DNA from: Cliona cf. orientalis
Taxonomy: Eukaryota > Porifera > Demospongiae > Clionaida > Clionaidae
Assembly (NCBI GenBank): GCA_963930775.1
Contig: OZ005692.1
Coordinates: forward strand, 4,326,135 to 4,390,134
Length of the DNA: 64,000 nucleotides
Direction: 5' to 3'
Of this stretch, positions 1-10,762 are shown piece after piece. The translations under genes and the position numbers were made by a program. The notes below the pieces were generated by a model. The model had not been told where the DNA came from. It saw only the letters and a program-made list of their open reading frames with translations, and searched no databases. How positions within the stretch are numbered: the stretch's first letter is position 1; the number at the start of each line of letters is the position of its first letter.

Positions 1-3000
1 TTCATCATTTTCATTTTCATTCTTAGAATTCACAGAACATACAGATATATTGGGGCTTTGCCTAGAAATACATTTACTGGGCTGAGGGGTACCTATGCAT
101 GGGAGGCTCTCATTACAATCATCACTAGGGCTTGGAACGCCTGCATTTTCACTAGCGGCACGCTGGGGTACGGGGTGACGTGATAGCGCATCCGCGTTAG
201 TGTTGGATTTCCCAGGGCGATGTTTAATCAATAAATCCATCTCTTGGATGGTCAAAGCCCATCGGGCTAATTTTCCAGAAGGTCTGGGATGGTTTAGCAA
301 AGAGAGACAAGCACTGTGATCAGTAAAGACTGTTGTTTTATGGCCAAGCAAGTAAGGTCGGAAGTATCGTACAGCCCACACCAAGCCAAGTGTCTCAAGC
401 TCCGTGACTCCATACTTCTTCTCATGGACATTTAAAGATCGTGAAGCATAAGCTATCGGGTGTGCTTTACCATCCTCCTGTTGCTGCGACAAGACAGCTC
501 CAAGACCAACATAACTGGCATCGGTTTCAAGAATAAACTCACTATCAGGGCCAAATTTCGGATACACAAGAATTAGTGATGAAGTAAGAGCATCTTTAAG
601 CAAGTTGAAAGCTGTAGTGCATTCGGTAGTCCACTCGAAAACATTCTCCTTCTTCAGCAAAGCATGTAAGGGGGCAGCTATTTTTGCAAACTTGGGCACA
701 AAGCGCCGGTAATAGGACGCTAAGCCTAGGAATCTGCGAACTGACGTAACATCGGTAGGGGTAGGAAAGGATTTCACCTGGTTTGTCTTCTCTGGGTCAG
801 GAAGGACTCCATGAACAGAAATTACGTGTCCCAAGTATTTCACTTCTTTGCACAGGAATCTACACTTCTTAGGCTTTAGTCGCAAATTAGCTGTTCTCAA
901 TCGATTAAATACTTGTTCAAGATGTTGGAGGTGCTCCTCAAAGGTAGCAGAGGCGATAAGTATGTCGTCAATGTATACAAAGCAATCTCGCCACTCCAAT
1001 CCCGCCAAGACTGACTGCATCGCACGCTGAAATGTTGCTGGCGCGTTACATAAACCAAACGGCATTCTCACAAATTCGTAAAGTCCCTTGTGGGTGGTAA
1101 AGGCAGTCTTCGGTATAGTGTCATCGTCAAGTGGTACCTGCCAGTACCCTGAAGCTAAGTCTAAGGTGGTGAAGAATCTGGCATTCCCCAAAGTATCCAG
1201 GATATCGTCCACACGCGGAAGTGGGTAAACATCTTTTTGTGTGATACTATTAAGCCTCCTAAAGTCTACACAAAAACGTAAGCTCCCATCCTTTTTAGGA
1301 ACCAAGACTACAGGGCTAGCCCAAGGGCTAGAAGAAGGCCGGACTATTCCTCGTTTCTCCATCTCATTCACCATCTGGGTTATCTTATCTCGGTAAATAA
1401 TGGGTGTTCGATATGGCATCTGTTTGATCGGTTGATGATCACCGGTATCAATTCTGTGAGAGGTTACATTGGTACAACCAAGCTCACTATCATCAAGAGC
1501 AAAGATATCTGTAGATTTTTTCATTAATTCATTAAATTCTTTCATTTCAGAAGGGTTCACATCATCTGGCAAGTCCAACACTTTCATTAACGTGGCGTAG
1601 CGCTCTGGGGTATTGGGTAATGCGTTCACGCATGCGCAGGTACTATCACGCTGCCCTTGCGGAGCAAACCCCAGTGTAGGCTCTGGATTAGACTCAGGCT
1701 CTTCTGATCTGGGTAAGTCACACAGACTCGCTACACCTAACTGTTCTCCCTCTGTCAGCTTGACAGAAATCCCTTGAAAGTTCTGAATTGGTAGTAAAGC
1801 TTTCCCACTGGGCTGCACTGCTATTAAGGATTCTTGTGCCCAGATTCCTAACTCACTCAATTTCTGATGCTCAGGCTCAAATAAAAGCTGATCTCCCACA
1901 CACCCATCACTCTCTACTTGCACTTCAACTACCCGTCCCTTCTGCCCAGGGATTGTGGTTGTCTGTATCAACCTAACTTGGGCTACTTGCTCGGCTACAG
2001 CATGCAGGGGCTTCCCGTTAGCTCTCCTCACTGTAATGCCTAGGAACGGAATGACATTCATACCTATAAGGCAGTGTTGCTCACTCTCAGGCTGGATAAA
2101 GGTGGGGACAGTGACCTTGCGGCCATCACAAGAAAAGGTAAGCATAACTTGAGCTGTAATGTCTAGGGGTTTTCCCTTAGTCCCTTCTTTCCCATACAAA
2201 GGCATACAGGGCAACTCCAGTTTGGGAATAGGCTTGCCTAGAGACTCTAAATGACGCTTGATGCTATGTAACATGGGTCTGGAAATAATAGTGGAATTGG
2301 AAGCAGTATCAACAACAGCAGCAGCTTGCAAACCCTCAACAAAAAGCTCTAGCATTAGGGTAGGCCCCACAGCTCCCTTAACAACATTCACCTTACCCCC
2401 ATCACTAGGCTCAGGGTCAGTTAGCAAGGCTTGTTCCCTGTTCAGTCTACGACTAGCTAACTCTTGCTCTAGCTGTTGGTCAGTCATATCTGTGACAGTG
2501 CTCAACACTTTGTTGGGCATGCTACTTCTTCCAGTGGCCTCAGCTCCACCCCCCTTTCTACCTTTCTTAAAACAATACTTTGCAATGTGGCCATGCTTCC
2601 CACAGTAAAAACACACATCTGATCTGGATTGTTTCTGGCCAGCTCCCTCACTAGGAGTGTTAGTAGCCTTTCCTGCTGCACTCTGACCTGCAGGCTCACT
2701 AGAATCCTTGTCACTACTCTTTTTCTTATTACGAGGCTCATTCTTGTTGGCTGCTGACTGGCTAAACTGTTGATCATGACACTCTAGTGTTCTGGCTCTG
2801 GCGTACAGCTCTTCAAACGTCTCCTTAGGCTTAGGTGCATCTAACTTACGCTGCCACTTAGTTGCCAGGCAATGGAAAAACCTCCCCTTGAGTAGTCTGT
2901 CCCACTCCTTGCCTACTAAACTGGGAAAGGCCTTCCTAGCTGTAGTCTGCAACTTGATCCCCATCTCTTCTACTGTTTCAGTGGTTTGGGTCATTTGATA

Positions 3001-4311
3001 AAACTCTGCCCCTCTGAGCTCTTCAATATCCACTGGTTGGAACCTTTTACGTAAGGCAGATATTACATCACTATAAGTTCCTTGGGTCTCCTTTGGCAAA
3101 TTGCAATAAGTTTGGAATGCAGTCTTATCCAAATGCATCTTCAATCGATACTTTTTCTCTTCTCCCGTCCAACCCGCAACCGCGGCCCGCTCCTCAAAAT
3201 GCTCCACCCAACGCTCGAAGCTATCCTCTCCCACTAGGTTACCCTCACCACTAAAGTGGGGAAGAGGAGGTAGGCTCTGGGCAGCCATCACTTTAGTTTG
3301 TGCTGCCATCATGTCTGTCTGGGCCTGTATGAATTTGGCTACTGACTGGACTAACTCTGTCTCATGTGGGTCTGCCATAGGCACTGTGGCACTATCACTA
3401 CTGTCTGATGCAGACAGCATACTACTATCTGTGGTCTTGACCTTGTCACCCTTCTCACTCTCATCCTCACTAAGTGACCCAACAGCATGCTTATCAGCTG
3501 CAACAGCACCACCACTAGAGGGCACTGCCACCACAAGGTCAGCCTCTTTCTCACCAGACTTGCCAACCACCCTAGCATGCTCTCCACTCGTGCTACCTGC
3601 CACCAAAGGGTCACCTTTGCCTTCTTTACCACTGGCTTTCTTGCCACCCTTCTCCCTGCTACCCACCCCAGACTCCTTCAACTCACCTTTCCTAGAGGTA
3701 GCGGCATCATCCCGCTTCCGAGTCTCAGGCTCCTTAGGGCTAGTAGTAGAGGGTCCCACTGCTTTCCTCCTTGCACTCTCCAGCTCCTTCTCCAGGCGCT
3801 GAATTCTATCAAGGTAAGTCTCTCTCTCCTTGTCAAACTTTTCTCGCAGCGTTTCCATCGCTTGGAGTCGTGCCAGCTCTAACTGGACCTCCTGCTTCTC
3901 CAGTAATTGCTTGCACTCTGCTAAATGATCCTCGAGAGTTTTAATTGTTTCATCTTGCCTACTCACTGTGTCTTCCAACTCTCCAAGAGTTTTCTCGTGT
4001 TTGCTGATCAGCTCCTTTTTCTCTTTATCTATTCGTCGAAGATCGCTCTCTGCGTCCTCCTTCGCACGCTTAAGTGCGTCTTGAGCAGCGCGTAGCTCCC
4101 CATCTCTGTCGTCTATCGCACTCTCAGCCATGGTAAGTTTCTGCTGCAGCTCGTCGACTTGGGCTTGTAGCTCCTCGACTGACTTAACCTCACTGTCTGT
4201 TTCTTCCTCAGACATCTCGATTTGTATCTCCTCTGTCTCCACAGCAAATGCGACAAACTTTCCACTTCTCAAAGTTCTTCCCTCGCGAACAGACTCCTCT
4301 GACTCGCTCAT
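1..4311 (-). CDS. Ty3/gypsy-type gag-pol polyprotein (partial, cut by window start)
   Basis: Reading the minus strand from the ATG at 4311, one frame stays open to base 1 (1437 codons) and runs off the window. Residues about 35-190 are a charged coiled coil and residues 190-310 are low complexity, then comes a gag-like region. A CCHC zinc knuckle (CFYCGKHGHIAKYC) lies near residues 566-579. A retroviral-type aspartic protease motif reads VVDTASNSTI near residue 666, with DTA instead of the usual DTG. Reverse transcriptase follows, with the YIDD catalytic box near residues 1113-1116 (bases 964-975). RNase H with TDHSAC lies near residue 1330. The integrase must lie beyond the window. Frame continuity was checked at the knuckle, protease and YIDD positions. 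The start lies just downstream of the primer-binding site and LTR. The long clean frame suggests a young element. Assignment to gypsy rather than BEL or copia rests on the domain order and the RT/RNase H motifs. Confidence 0.9.
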   Translation of the reverse strand, partial: MSESEESVREGRTLRSGKFVAFAVETEEIQIEMSEEETDSEVKSVEELQAQVDELQQKLTMAESAIDDRDGELRAAQDALKRAKEDAESDLRRIDKEKKELISKHEKTLGELEDTVSRQDETIKTLEDHLAECKQLLEKQEVQLELARLQAMETLREKFDKERETYLDRIQRLEKELESARRKAVGPSTTSPKEPETRKRDDAATSRKGELKESGVGSREKGGKKASGKEGKGDPLVAGSTSGEHARVVGKSGEKEADLVVAVPSSGGAVAADKHAVGSLSEDESEKGDKVKTTDSSMLSASDSSDSATVPMADPHETELVQSVAKFIQAQTDMMAAQTKVMAAQSLPPLPHFSGEGNLVGEDSFERWVEHFEERAAVAGWTGEEKKYRLKMHLDKTAFQTYCNLPKETQGTYSDVISALRKRFQPVDIEELRGAEFYQMTQTTETVEEMGIKLQTTARKAFPSLVGKEWDRLLKGRFFHCLATKWQRKLDAPKPKETFEELYARARTLECHDQQFSQSAANKNEPRNKKKSSDKDSSEPAGQSAAGKATNTPSEGAGQKQSRSDVCFYCGKHGHIAKYCFKKGRKGGGAEATGRSSMPNKVLSTVTDMTDQQLEQELASRRLNREQALLTDPEPSDGGKVNVVKGAVGPTLMLELFVEGLQAAAVVDTASNSTIISRPMLHSIKRHLESLGKPIPKLELPCMPLYGKEGTKGKPLDITAQVMLTFSCDGRKVTVPTFIQPESEQHCLIGMNVIPFLGITVRRANGKPLHAVAEQVAQVRLIQTTTIPGQKGRVVEVQVESDGCVGDQLLFEPEHQKLSELGIWAQESLIAVQPSGKALLPIQNFQGISVKLTEGEQLGVASLCDLPRSEEPESNPEPTLGFAPQGQRDSTCACVNALPNTPERYATLMKVLDLPDDVNPSEMKEFNELMKKSTDIFALDDSELGCTNVTSHRIDTGDHQPIKQMPYRTPIIYRDKITQMVNEMEKRGIVRPSSSPWASPVVLVPKKDGSLRFCVDFRRLNSITQKDVYPLPRVDDILDTLGNARFFTTLDLASGYWQVPLDDDTIPKTAFTTHKGLYEFVRMPFGLCNAPATFQRAMQSVLAGLEWRDCFVYIDDILIASATFEEHLQHLEQVFNRLRTANLRLKPKKCRFLCKEVKYLGHVISVHGVLPDPEKTNQVKSFPTPTDVTSVRRFLGLASYYRRFVPKFAKIAAPLHALLKKENVFEWTTECTTAFNLLKDALTSSLILVYPKFGPDSEFILETDASYVGLGAVLSQQQEDGKAHPIAYASRSLNVHEKKYGVTELETLGLVWAVRYFRPYLLGHKTTVFTDHSACLSLLNHPRPSGKLARWALTIQEMDLLIKHRPGKSNTNADALSRHPVPQRAASENAGVPSPSDDCNESLPCIGTPQPSKCISRQSPNISVCSVNSKNENENDE

Positions 4312-4330
4312 TGAACTCGCAAGGTAAGAT

Positions 4331-4347
4331 CCTGACGGTGGTCGCCA
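4331..4347 (-). other. Primer-binding site of the gypsy element
   Basis: Two bases inside the LTR edge the minus strand begins TGGCGACCACCGTCAGG. A TGG start pairing with a tRNA CCA end at this distance is the standard position for the minus-strand primer site. The tRNA was not identified. Confidence 0.6.
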
Positions 4348-4349
4348 CA

Positions 4350-4737
4350 TGTAACGGCATGCAACCGTGCGAGCCAACCCCAGTGCTAGCTATCCCGGTA
4401 CAATCGACTAGAATCACAGCACAAGAGCAGACTGTTTCATTTAAGGAAGTACATAAGCTTAAATACATAGTAAAGAATGTAATTAATGGTAATAATGTGA
4501 CATCATTTCCTATGTGACGTGACACTAGTACTCCATATATTAAGGTAAAGCAATGCTAATGAACTTAATTTTCCTAACATATTCTGATATTCATTCGGAC
4601 GCTCCTTCGCCGCCCTAGGCCTTCGGGCGGCTCATAGTTATGTTTCTGGCGTTACTAGTTTCTTAGTAACTAATATAACTTAAGTGCATTTGTAATCATG
4701 GTGACTAACTTGAATCATTATTATTCACATTCCAACA
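4350..4737 (-). repeat. 5' LTR of the gypsy element
   Basis: The segment begins TGTTGGAATG and ends CCGTTACA on the minus strand, with the TGT...ACA ends of an LTR. It lies directly next to the primer-binding site and 38 bp upstream of the gag ATG. A TATTTAAG box lies in its second half. The partner LTR is outside the window, so the boundaries rest on end motifs only. The 5-bp target duplication (tctgt at 4738) cannot be checked. Confidence 0.65.
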
Positions 4738-4970
4738 TCTGTCACAAAAATTTAATCATAGTATTGTGGGCAAATTTCTGTATACTGGTTGATATAATAT
4801 TGTCCAGTGATGCACAACATGTACAGTACTAGGAATGGTCTGATTTTTTTCTTGGACTGGGGGGAGGGGGGTGGTGGGGACAGCGACAGCTACTATTAAT
4901 TATGTGTTGTCATAACGTGTACACGTAGGCAAATTTTGTTGTGTAGCCTAGACCCTTTCCTAATATCACC

Positions 4971-5181
4971 TACCGTATAGCGGGAAACTTTCGAGGGAGA
5001 AAACTTTCATGAGTTTCGCGATTTTTTAGCCATCCACGAACGTTTTCTCCATGAAATTCTAGGCACGCCACACCCATTATGCGCCCAGTTTTAACATTCC
5101 GCAAAAGTTTTCTCCGCGAAATTCTCCTTTCCTACCAATCCGCGAAAGTTTTCTCCCTCGAAAGTTTCCCGTTATACGGTA
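4971..5181. mobile_element. MITE with TA-CCGTA ends
   Basis: About 36 bp at each end are inverted copies: ccgtatagcgggaaactttc at the left and its complement at the right, flanked by TA. There is no coding capacity. The size (211 bp) and TA flank fit a Tc1/mariner-type MITE. Its outermost bases match those of the elements at 16534 and 37498. Confidence 0.75.
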
Positions 5182-5687
5182 TATACCTGTTTAATATTAT
5201 TATTAATATTATGTGCCTATTGCCTCCTGTCTTGCATTCATTCCCATGCACTTTGTAACGAAATTTAATGGTTAATGGCATGCATGTGTGTACAATAATA
5301 TTATTATTAGCTATGTGTGTGTGTCCAATAAAATATTAATTTTTAGGAGTTATTGGATCTACCAGAAGGGTATATATTCAGCTAGTAGCAGCCATCAATA
5401 GATTTTCTGGAATATTATATCCAGCACAGGATGCACTTCCTAGAATCTAATCTAAGATATCCTGGCCAGGTGTATAGTATAGCCATAATAATAATAAATT
5501 ATTATAAAAGCTACAATTTCCTGAAACAAAGGATATCACTGCAAATGGGAATGGCTTCCATGATGCACCTGCATGTAGATTAGGTCAGTAAGTTAGTGTT
5601 CACTTACATTGCTTCCTGTAGAGTGACAAGAGCAAAACAGTCCCTTAGCTAGACCACCACACTCTGTTACAGCTAGACAAAGCCAAG

Positions 5688-6076
5688 ATGGGCCCATGGT
5701 CATTTGCAGTGCTATGGTTGGCTTCCTTGATGTGTATGGCTTCAGTACAACAGGTTCCCTTTGATGTACATTTTCCCTCTACTAGGCTAGTGCAACAGAC
5801 TTCACTACAAGGTACCTTCTATTATCAGTGTCACTTCACTGGAATTGAACCTTAACCTTGTAACATGCAGTTGGCTATAACCCCCTACTTCTGTTGTTCT
5901 TTAATAATTCTGAATATGAAGTCCTCAATAATAGTATTAGCTATTATCATTATTGGTCACTCTCCATGGTACTGTTTATCCTCTGCATGCCTGTATTATT
6001 ATTACGTGACAGCTACTATAAGTGCCGTAACTTAAAGATTAATTCCTTAAGGAAGAATGATTTACATTCAATTTGA
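5688..6076 (+). CDS. Possible small type I membrane protein, two exons (5688-5811, 5871-6076)
   Basis: Exon 1 starts at an ATG followed by a signal-peptide-like stretch (MGPWSFAVLWLASLMCMAS) and ends at a plausible donor (CAAG|GTACCT). A 59-bp intron ends at CATGCAG. Exon 2 continues in phase with an N-glycosylation-like NNSE, a hydrophobic stretch (SMVLFILCMPVLLL) and a basic tail to the stop. The total is about 109 residues with signal peptide, short ectodomain, one membrane span and a cytosolic tail. No family is recognised. The intron length matches proven introns in this window, but the call rests on splice signals and topology alone. It could also be the first exons of a longer gene. 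Confidence 0.3.
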
Positions 6077-7343
6077 TCATTGAGAAACTAAGTAATAATA
6101 ATTGATGAATAATATGCTATTCCTCTAAGCTAGATAATATAATGTGGTCAAGGGCATAATCCCATGCAAAAAGCCTGCTACTGTAATAGCATCGTATTGA
6201 AGTACAACCATGTGCAGTGCAGCTGCCTATATATAGACACCAGAGGCACCTACAACACAAGAGGCACCAAGAGCACCAGAAATAACACCCTAATTATAAT
6301 AATTTGGATTAACTTTCAGTTTCTAGATACAACTTACATGAGCTCACTACCCAGAGTTTGGTATAATACGAGAGCCCCCTAAATGTCAAACTTTATACCT
6401 TGCAATCACGGACAACAATCATGGTAGTCTTGTCCCCACTGAGACCCCACCCCCAAAAAGGAGGAAGAGGGTCTGGTGATATTTGAGCGCTTTCTTGGTT
6501 CTTGCAAGCTTAGCATTCTTACTTTTGCGAAAGCCAATCAGATTGCAGCTCCACGGTTTTCATGTGACCTTGCATCTGATCGTGCAGCAACGATCGTGCA
6601 ATGTCAGCTGGCGGTTTAGCGCTAGCCAATGAGAATGTAGTTCTTTGATTGTACATTGCATTGCGTAGCAACGTGGGACTGGCACGTGATTGATTGCATA
6701 ATATTGGCATGAAGTCATGCGCCTGTACAACCAAGAAACCGTTCCAATGTCACCAGACCCTTCCCCGCGCGGGGATTTGGGGCTGGGTACGAGACTACAA
6801 TCATGGTTGAACAATTAACCTGATCATCAAGGGTATTAATACACCCGCCACATTGCCTCCTCCCCAGTGGAGTCCCTTAAGTAGTCACAGCACTGGAATA
6901 TTAAACAGGGTGCCTGGGAATGAGGATATAGGTTTTGCACTGCTTTGCCTTCATTTGTTATTGTGATTCTTGGAAGGGTATCATTCCAAGTAGAACACTA
7001 TCTAGTTGATGATCAATTGGTAGCTAATGCATCCTGTACATACATGGAGGATAATGAACTGGACTGTCCCCTATTTGAACAGGATGTGATGTGTATAGAT
7101 TGGAATAATAATAATTATTATAATATGCATAGTTGTGTTGCACATGCACTAGTACAAATTGAGTGTGCATATGCCTGCAGTCAAGCCAGGAAGTGTCAGG
7201 CTACAATAGCTTAGTCAGTTTCTTCCTTATAAAAGTCAAGGTCATCTACCTGAGATTAACTTGCTAGCTATTCAATTGTGCTCAAAAGACATAGCTAATA
7301 TTGCCATTCAGTTGCTCTTTGAAATTCTCATCTTACAATTATA
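6077..7343. other. Intergenic stretch with minisatellite and MITE
   Basis: No convincing gene is seen. 6238-6286 holds a degenerate 9-bp repeat (ggcaccaag-like) that recurs at 63425-63570. The rest is AT-rich apart from the inverted-repeat element listed separately. Confidence 0.5.
6412..6806. mobile_element. Imperfect inverted-repeat MITE
   Basis: The left end (caatcatggtagtcttgtcc) and the right end (gagactacaatcatggttg) are imperfect inverted copies. A second inner pair (gtctggtgatatttg near 6470, caatgtcaccagac near 6745) is also inverted. The short ORFs inside are in the arms and look non-functional. Confidence 0.5.
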
Positions 7344-9430
7344 ATGGCTGACAAGTCAAGGGCGAACAAGGACTGCATTAACACCACTGCTTTCAAGAGC
7401 TCCACTGGCTGTATCAAAACTATGTTAAGAGTGTCTTGCATTGTAAGTAAGCAATATTTCTGTATGTTAGCTAGTGCTTGCAATTTGTATGGTCATGAAG
7501 GGCCATAGCCTCATTCCCAGGCAGGCCTAGTCCAAGCTACTATGCTCAAATAGAGGAGTTGCTTGGTGCGTGATGACTACACAGCTGTACAGTCTACCAT
7601 AATTCACCATAGTTCCAGTGTTTAATATAAAAATTATAATTTTGAGGACCCCATGAAACAGGATCCCATTGCAGATCCCCGTTTTTTTTTTAACTGTTAT
7701 TCTATGTTCTTGAAGAATCAGCAGTTGCCATGAGTTAACTTGCATGGGACAACAACATTAGCAATCTTTTGATAATGTTTGTCAGCACTTGGTACTAGCT
7801 GCTTGCCACGAGGTAGGTACAACCATAAAGAGGAGTCATAGCCAGATGTTTTCATTCTAGCAAGTAACCATACAACCAAGCTTTGTATTCCATCATTTCT
7901 CTTTCAATATGGTGAGCTTTGACACTACATTGATGCCGTAAGCACCATTGCGGTTTTTATGTTTGCAAATATGTGCCAAATTCAAGTTTGGCCTGCAAAA
8001 GCCGAGTGCAGTGGGGATGAGTGAAGCTAGCTAAGGGGGCTTGTACAAAGTCCTTGTGGAAAAATTAATGTCATTATGACGTTAACATTTTACTCCCCCC
8101 CCCCCCCCTTTAACGTCCGACAGCATTTTAGCATAGATTCAACACTGAAACTCTGATTCTGCTCCATTTAGCCTACATATTCAGTATTCACTTGCATTCT
8201 ACAGTGCTGGCTATGTCTTCATGGATTCATTGCATACCCCTGCTTCTTGGACAGTTTCTTGCCTGCCTGTAGCTATGTGTACAGTTATAGCTACAGTGTA
8301 TGTAGTGCTTGGCATAGCTGTCACTAAAATACAAATTTGCTGGAGGCATGTCTAGACTTGTTCAACCATAAGAATGACATAATCACAATTAAAGCTAATT
8401 TTAAATGTCAGCAGACAATGCAGTTGGACCAAGACCCCCTCCCCCCCTAAGGTCATTATGACATAATGATATTCGTTAATTTTCCACAAGGACTTAAATT
8501 GGATAAGCGCCCTTAAACTCCCCTCTGGTCTGATTCTAGCATAGTTATGCTTGCATGCATCCTTAAAAAATCTATGTTATAATAATATTAATAATAGTAT
8601 TATGACAATATATCATTGTAGGTCCTGGCTTTCTTCTCGATTGTAAGTGCATGTGTTGTGCTTGGAGAACTGGACTTCCGTTCATTGCAGGACCATTTTC
8701 CTGAAGTTATAATTAGTCCTGAATTGGAGATATTCTCAGATAGAGTGGAAAGCACTCGCGGAAGCACTTGGGCCACTGGAATATGCCTTGCTATCGTCTC
8801 CTTCATAGCAGTCATTTTGGAGATTACGCTGTTAGTCATCAGCTTCCTTGGCTGTGCTGCCAGTTCTACTACACTTCTGCTCATTGTGGTAGGCCACTAA
8901 TAATGATATACAAATGCATGTGTATAATCTATAGTGCTGTATGGTTCTAGATCCTACCTGTGTATGACTGCACTATAATAATATTGGCGGACACACATGC
9001 AGTTAATACCCATAACAACTATTACAGTCTTCCTGCCAATTGCAATAAGGAAATTCCATAAATTTTATTATCATGTGTCTGACTGGTCAGCATGCAATAA
9101 TGTTCCTGAATATTATAATATCATGTACAGGATATTATCAGTGGCGTGGTGTGTGCACTGTTTTTCTTTGCTGTGAGTGTACCCATGGATATCTACAATG
9201 GAAAGTGGACTGAACTTGATGGAATTATTGAATATGTCTTTGAAGCAAATCTGATTAGGGGCCTAACCGATTTTATTGAAGGGCCTTCAGCTGCCAAAGA
9301 CTTGTTCAACTTGGATCAGCTTATCCCAGCCAGTGGAGCTGCTGCTGTATGTTTTGTAATAATAGTTATACTTTTAGCCTTTCAAGTCCCTCCCCCGCAA
9401 AAACTAAAAGGTGGTCCAGGAGGTACCTAG
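7344..9430 (+). CDS. Four-transmembrane protein, MARVEL/claudin-like topology, three exons
   Basis: Coding exons are 7344-7442, 8622-8888 and 9131-9430. All junctions are phase 0 with GT..AG borders (CATT|GTAAGT, ATTGTAG|GTC, ATTGTG|GTAGG, GTACAG|GAT). The product is 221 residues. A short polar N-terminus leads into TM1 (about 29-48, VLAFFSIVSACVVLGE). A loop of about 35 residues follows, then TM2 (about 73-97), TM3 (about 117-140, VVCALFFFAVSV), a second acidic loop of about 50 residues, and TM4 (about 188-206, AAAVCFVIIVILLAF). The cytosolic tail is proline/glycine rich. Length and topology resemble MARVEL or claudin-type tetraspan proteins, but I see no diagnostic family motif such as the claudin W-GLW-C-C. 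Intron 1 carries a MITE. Frame and splice sites are intact, so this is probably a working gene. Confidence 0.65.
8034..8513. mobile_element. MITE inside intron 1 of the four-TM gene
   Basis: The ends are inverted copies (agggggcttgtac at the left, the complement of agggcgcttatcc at the right) followed by a shared inner block (aagtccttgtggaaaa). TA flanks both ends. There are poly-C tracts inside and no coding capacity. Confidence 0.65.
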
Positions 9431-10285
9431 CTAAGTGCAACTTGAAATTTATGGGTCAGAGTACCATTGCATATCACAATATTATGCATCCACAATAAAA
9501 TTACCTTTGTACTACTCATAAAGCTGCATGCATTTGAGTTAGGCCCAACTATAGCTATACCACCTTTAAACTACTGCTGCTGCAAATTTGAAGTCCTCAG
9601 CCCGGCCTGTGTGGTTTGGAGCAGGCTATAGAGTGTAGCTACTCGGATTATCCACAGCACAATTTTACAGCAATCACACGCAATGAGATAATAGCTAGCA
9701 GATATTAATTTTAATTTTGTGTAAAAAAATTCTTTTGAGAATTGGTATAAAGCTAACCAAAACTCACCGTGAGCTTCTTTAGCTCTTCTCCGAAGGAAGA
9801 ATTCAATTCTTCCAGTCGACACTATAAGGTATTCTCGTGGCATGCACATATATACTGAATCAAATGCATGCCTGTTGGACTGGTAGCCATATCATGGTGA
9901 GAGCACTGGCTGCTCAAGTCAGAGACGTGGGTTCGATTTCTGACTCTTTTCCAGTGTTTTGCCACATTCAATTTTCAGCCTGCATAATAATTATCTCCCC
10001 AGTAGCAATTTACTTTTCTGTGGTTATTAGGTAATTATGGTGTAATTATGATGAAACCTATGGTGTAATCTCTTAGGTAATCTATGAGGTAATTATGAGA
10101 AAATTCAGGGCCTCGCTGGAGCCTTTCTGGGACTTGAAAATCAGTAAATATGTAGAGTATCTTACGCGTGTATCCAGCGAATACAATGCAAGCCGAGCGC
10201 TACTTTCTCTGAGAAGTACTGTTGGTTGAACTTCGCGTGTTTTCTTGGCTTACGTAATGCCGTGGATAAATAAAGCTAGCCTTGC
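9431..10285. other. Intergenic, contains a tRNA-like sequence
   Basis: AT-rich DNA after the four-TM gene. The only recognisable piece is the tRNA-like segment at 9879-9950. Confidence 0.4.
9879..9950 (+). repeat. tRNA-derived SINE-like head
   Basis: The segment has an A-box-like TAGCCATATCATGG and, about 40 bases on, a B-box-like GGTTCGATTTC, spaced as in a tRNA. The arms do not fold into a clean cloverleaf, so it looks like a Pol III-derived repeat rather than a tRNA gene. Confidence 0.4.
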
Positions 10286-10287
10286 GC

Positions 10288-10300
10288 TATATATAGCACG
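10288..10300 (+). promoter_or_regulatory. TATA-like box
   Basis: CTATATATAG lies about 350 bp upstream of a possible terminal exon at 10652. Support is weak because no first exon could be fixed. Confidence 0.2.
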
Positions 10301-10651
10301 CGTTGTCACAAGGGGCTGGCCCGCGCGCGACTGCAGCAGCGTGACCAACCTGAAGTTCGGAAAGAATACTGTACTGTCGAGTTCGTCTCTGTGATCGAAG
10401 CATCGAAACTTGTCGCTGTCAAGGCTGAGAGTCGATCTTAGACGCCATCTCCATGATTTCTGGGGCGAGCATCGATCGGTGTGTACGCAGTCTATTGACG
10501 ACCTTTTACCACATGCACCATTACACTATGCAGTTACTGGGGAGATGGTCAAGGGTTCATATTCTTTACTAATTATTTTCCATGTTATACATAATAATTT
10601 ATTCATAGAACCATCTGAAACTTATCAACGATGTACTCAATTCTTGTATAG

Positions 10652-10762
10652 GTATTTGGATTTCTATCAACTTTTGCCTTTGTTGCTCTTGTTGTGGCTT
10701 CCATTATCATATTATTTTCAAGAAATCAGAGTACCTCATCTACCAGAGACAAACCTGTGTAG
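10652..10762 (+). CDS. Possible terminal exon encoding a membrane span
   Basis: After an acceptor (CTTGTATAG) the sequence encodes 36 residues with one strong membrane segment (FLSTFAFVALVVASIIILF), a polar tail and a stop. It resembles the last exon of a small multi-pass membrane protein such as the upstream four-TM gene. I could not find its partner exons with confidence. Confidence 0.25.
   Translation, partial: VFGFLSTFAFVALVVASIIILFSRNQSTSSTRDKPV

Noticed and set aside
3311-3882. Plus-strand ORFs of 131 and 163 codons
   Set aside because: They are antisense shadows of the low-complexity part of the gypsy gag-pol frame.
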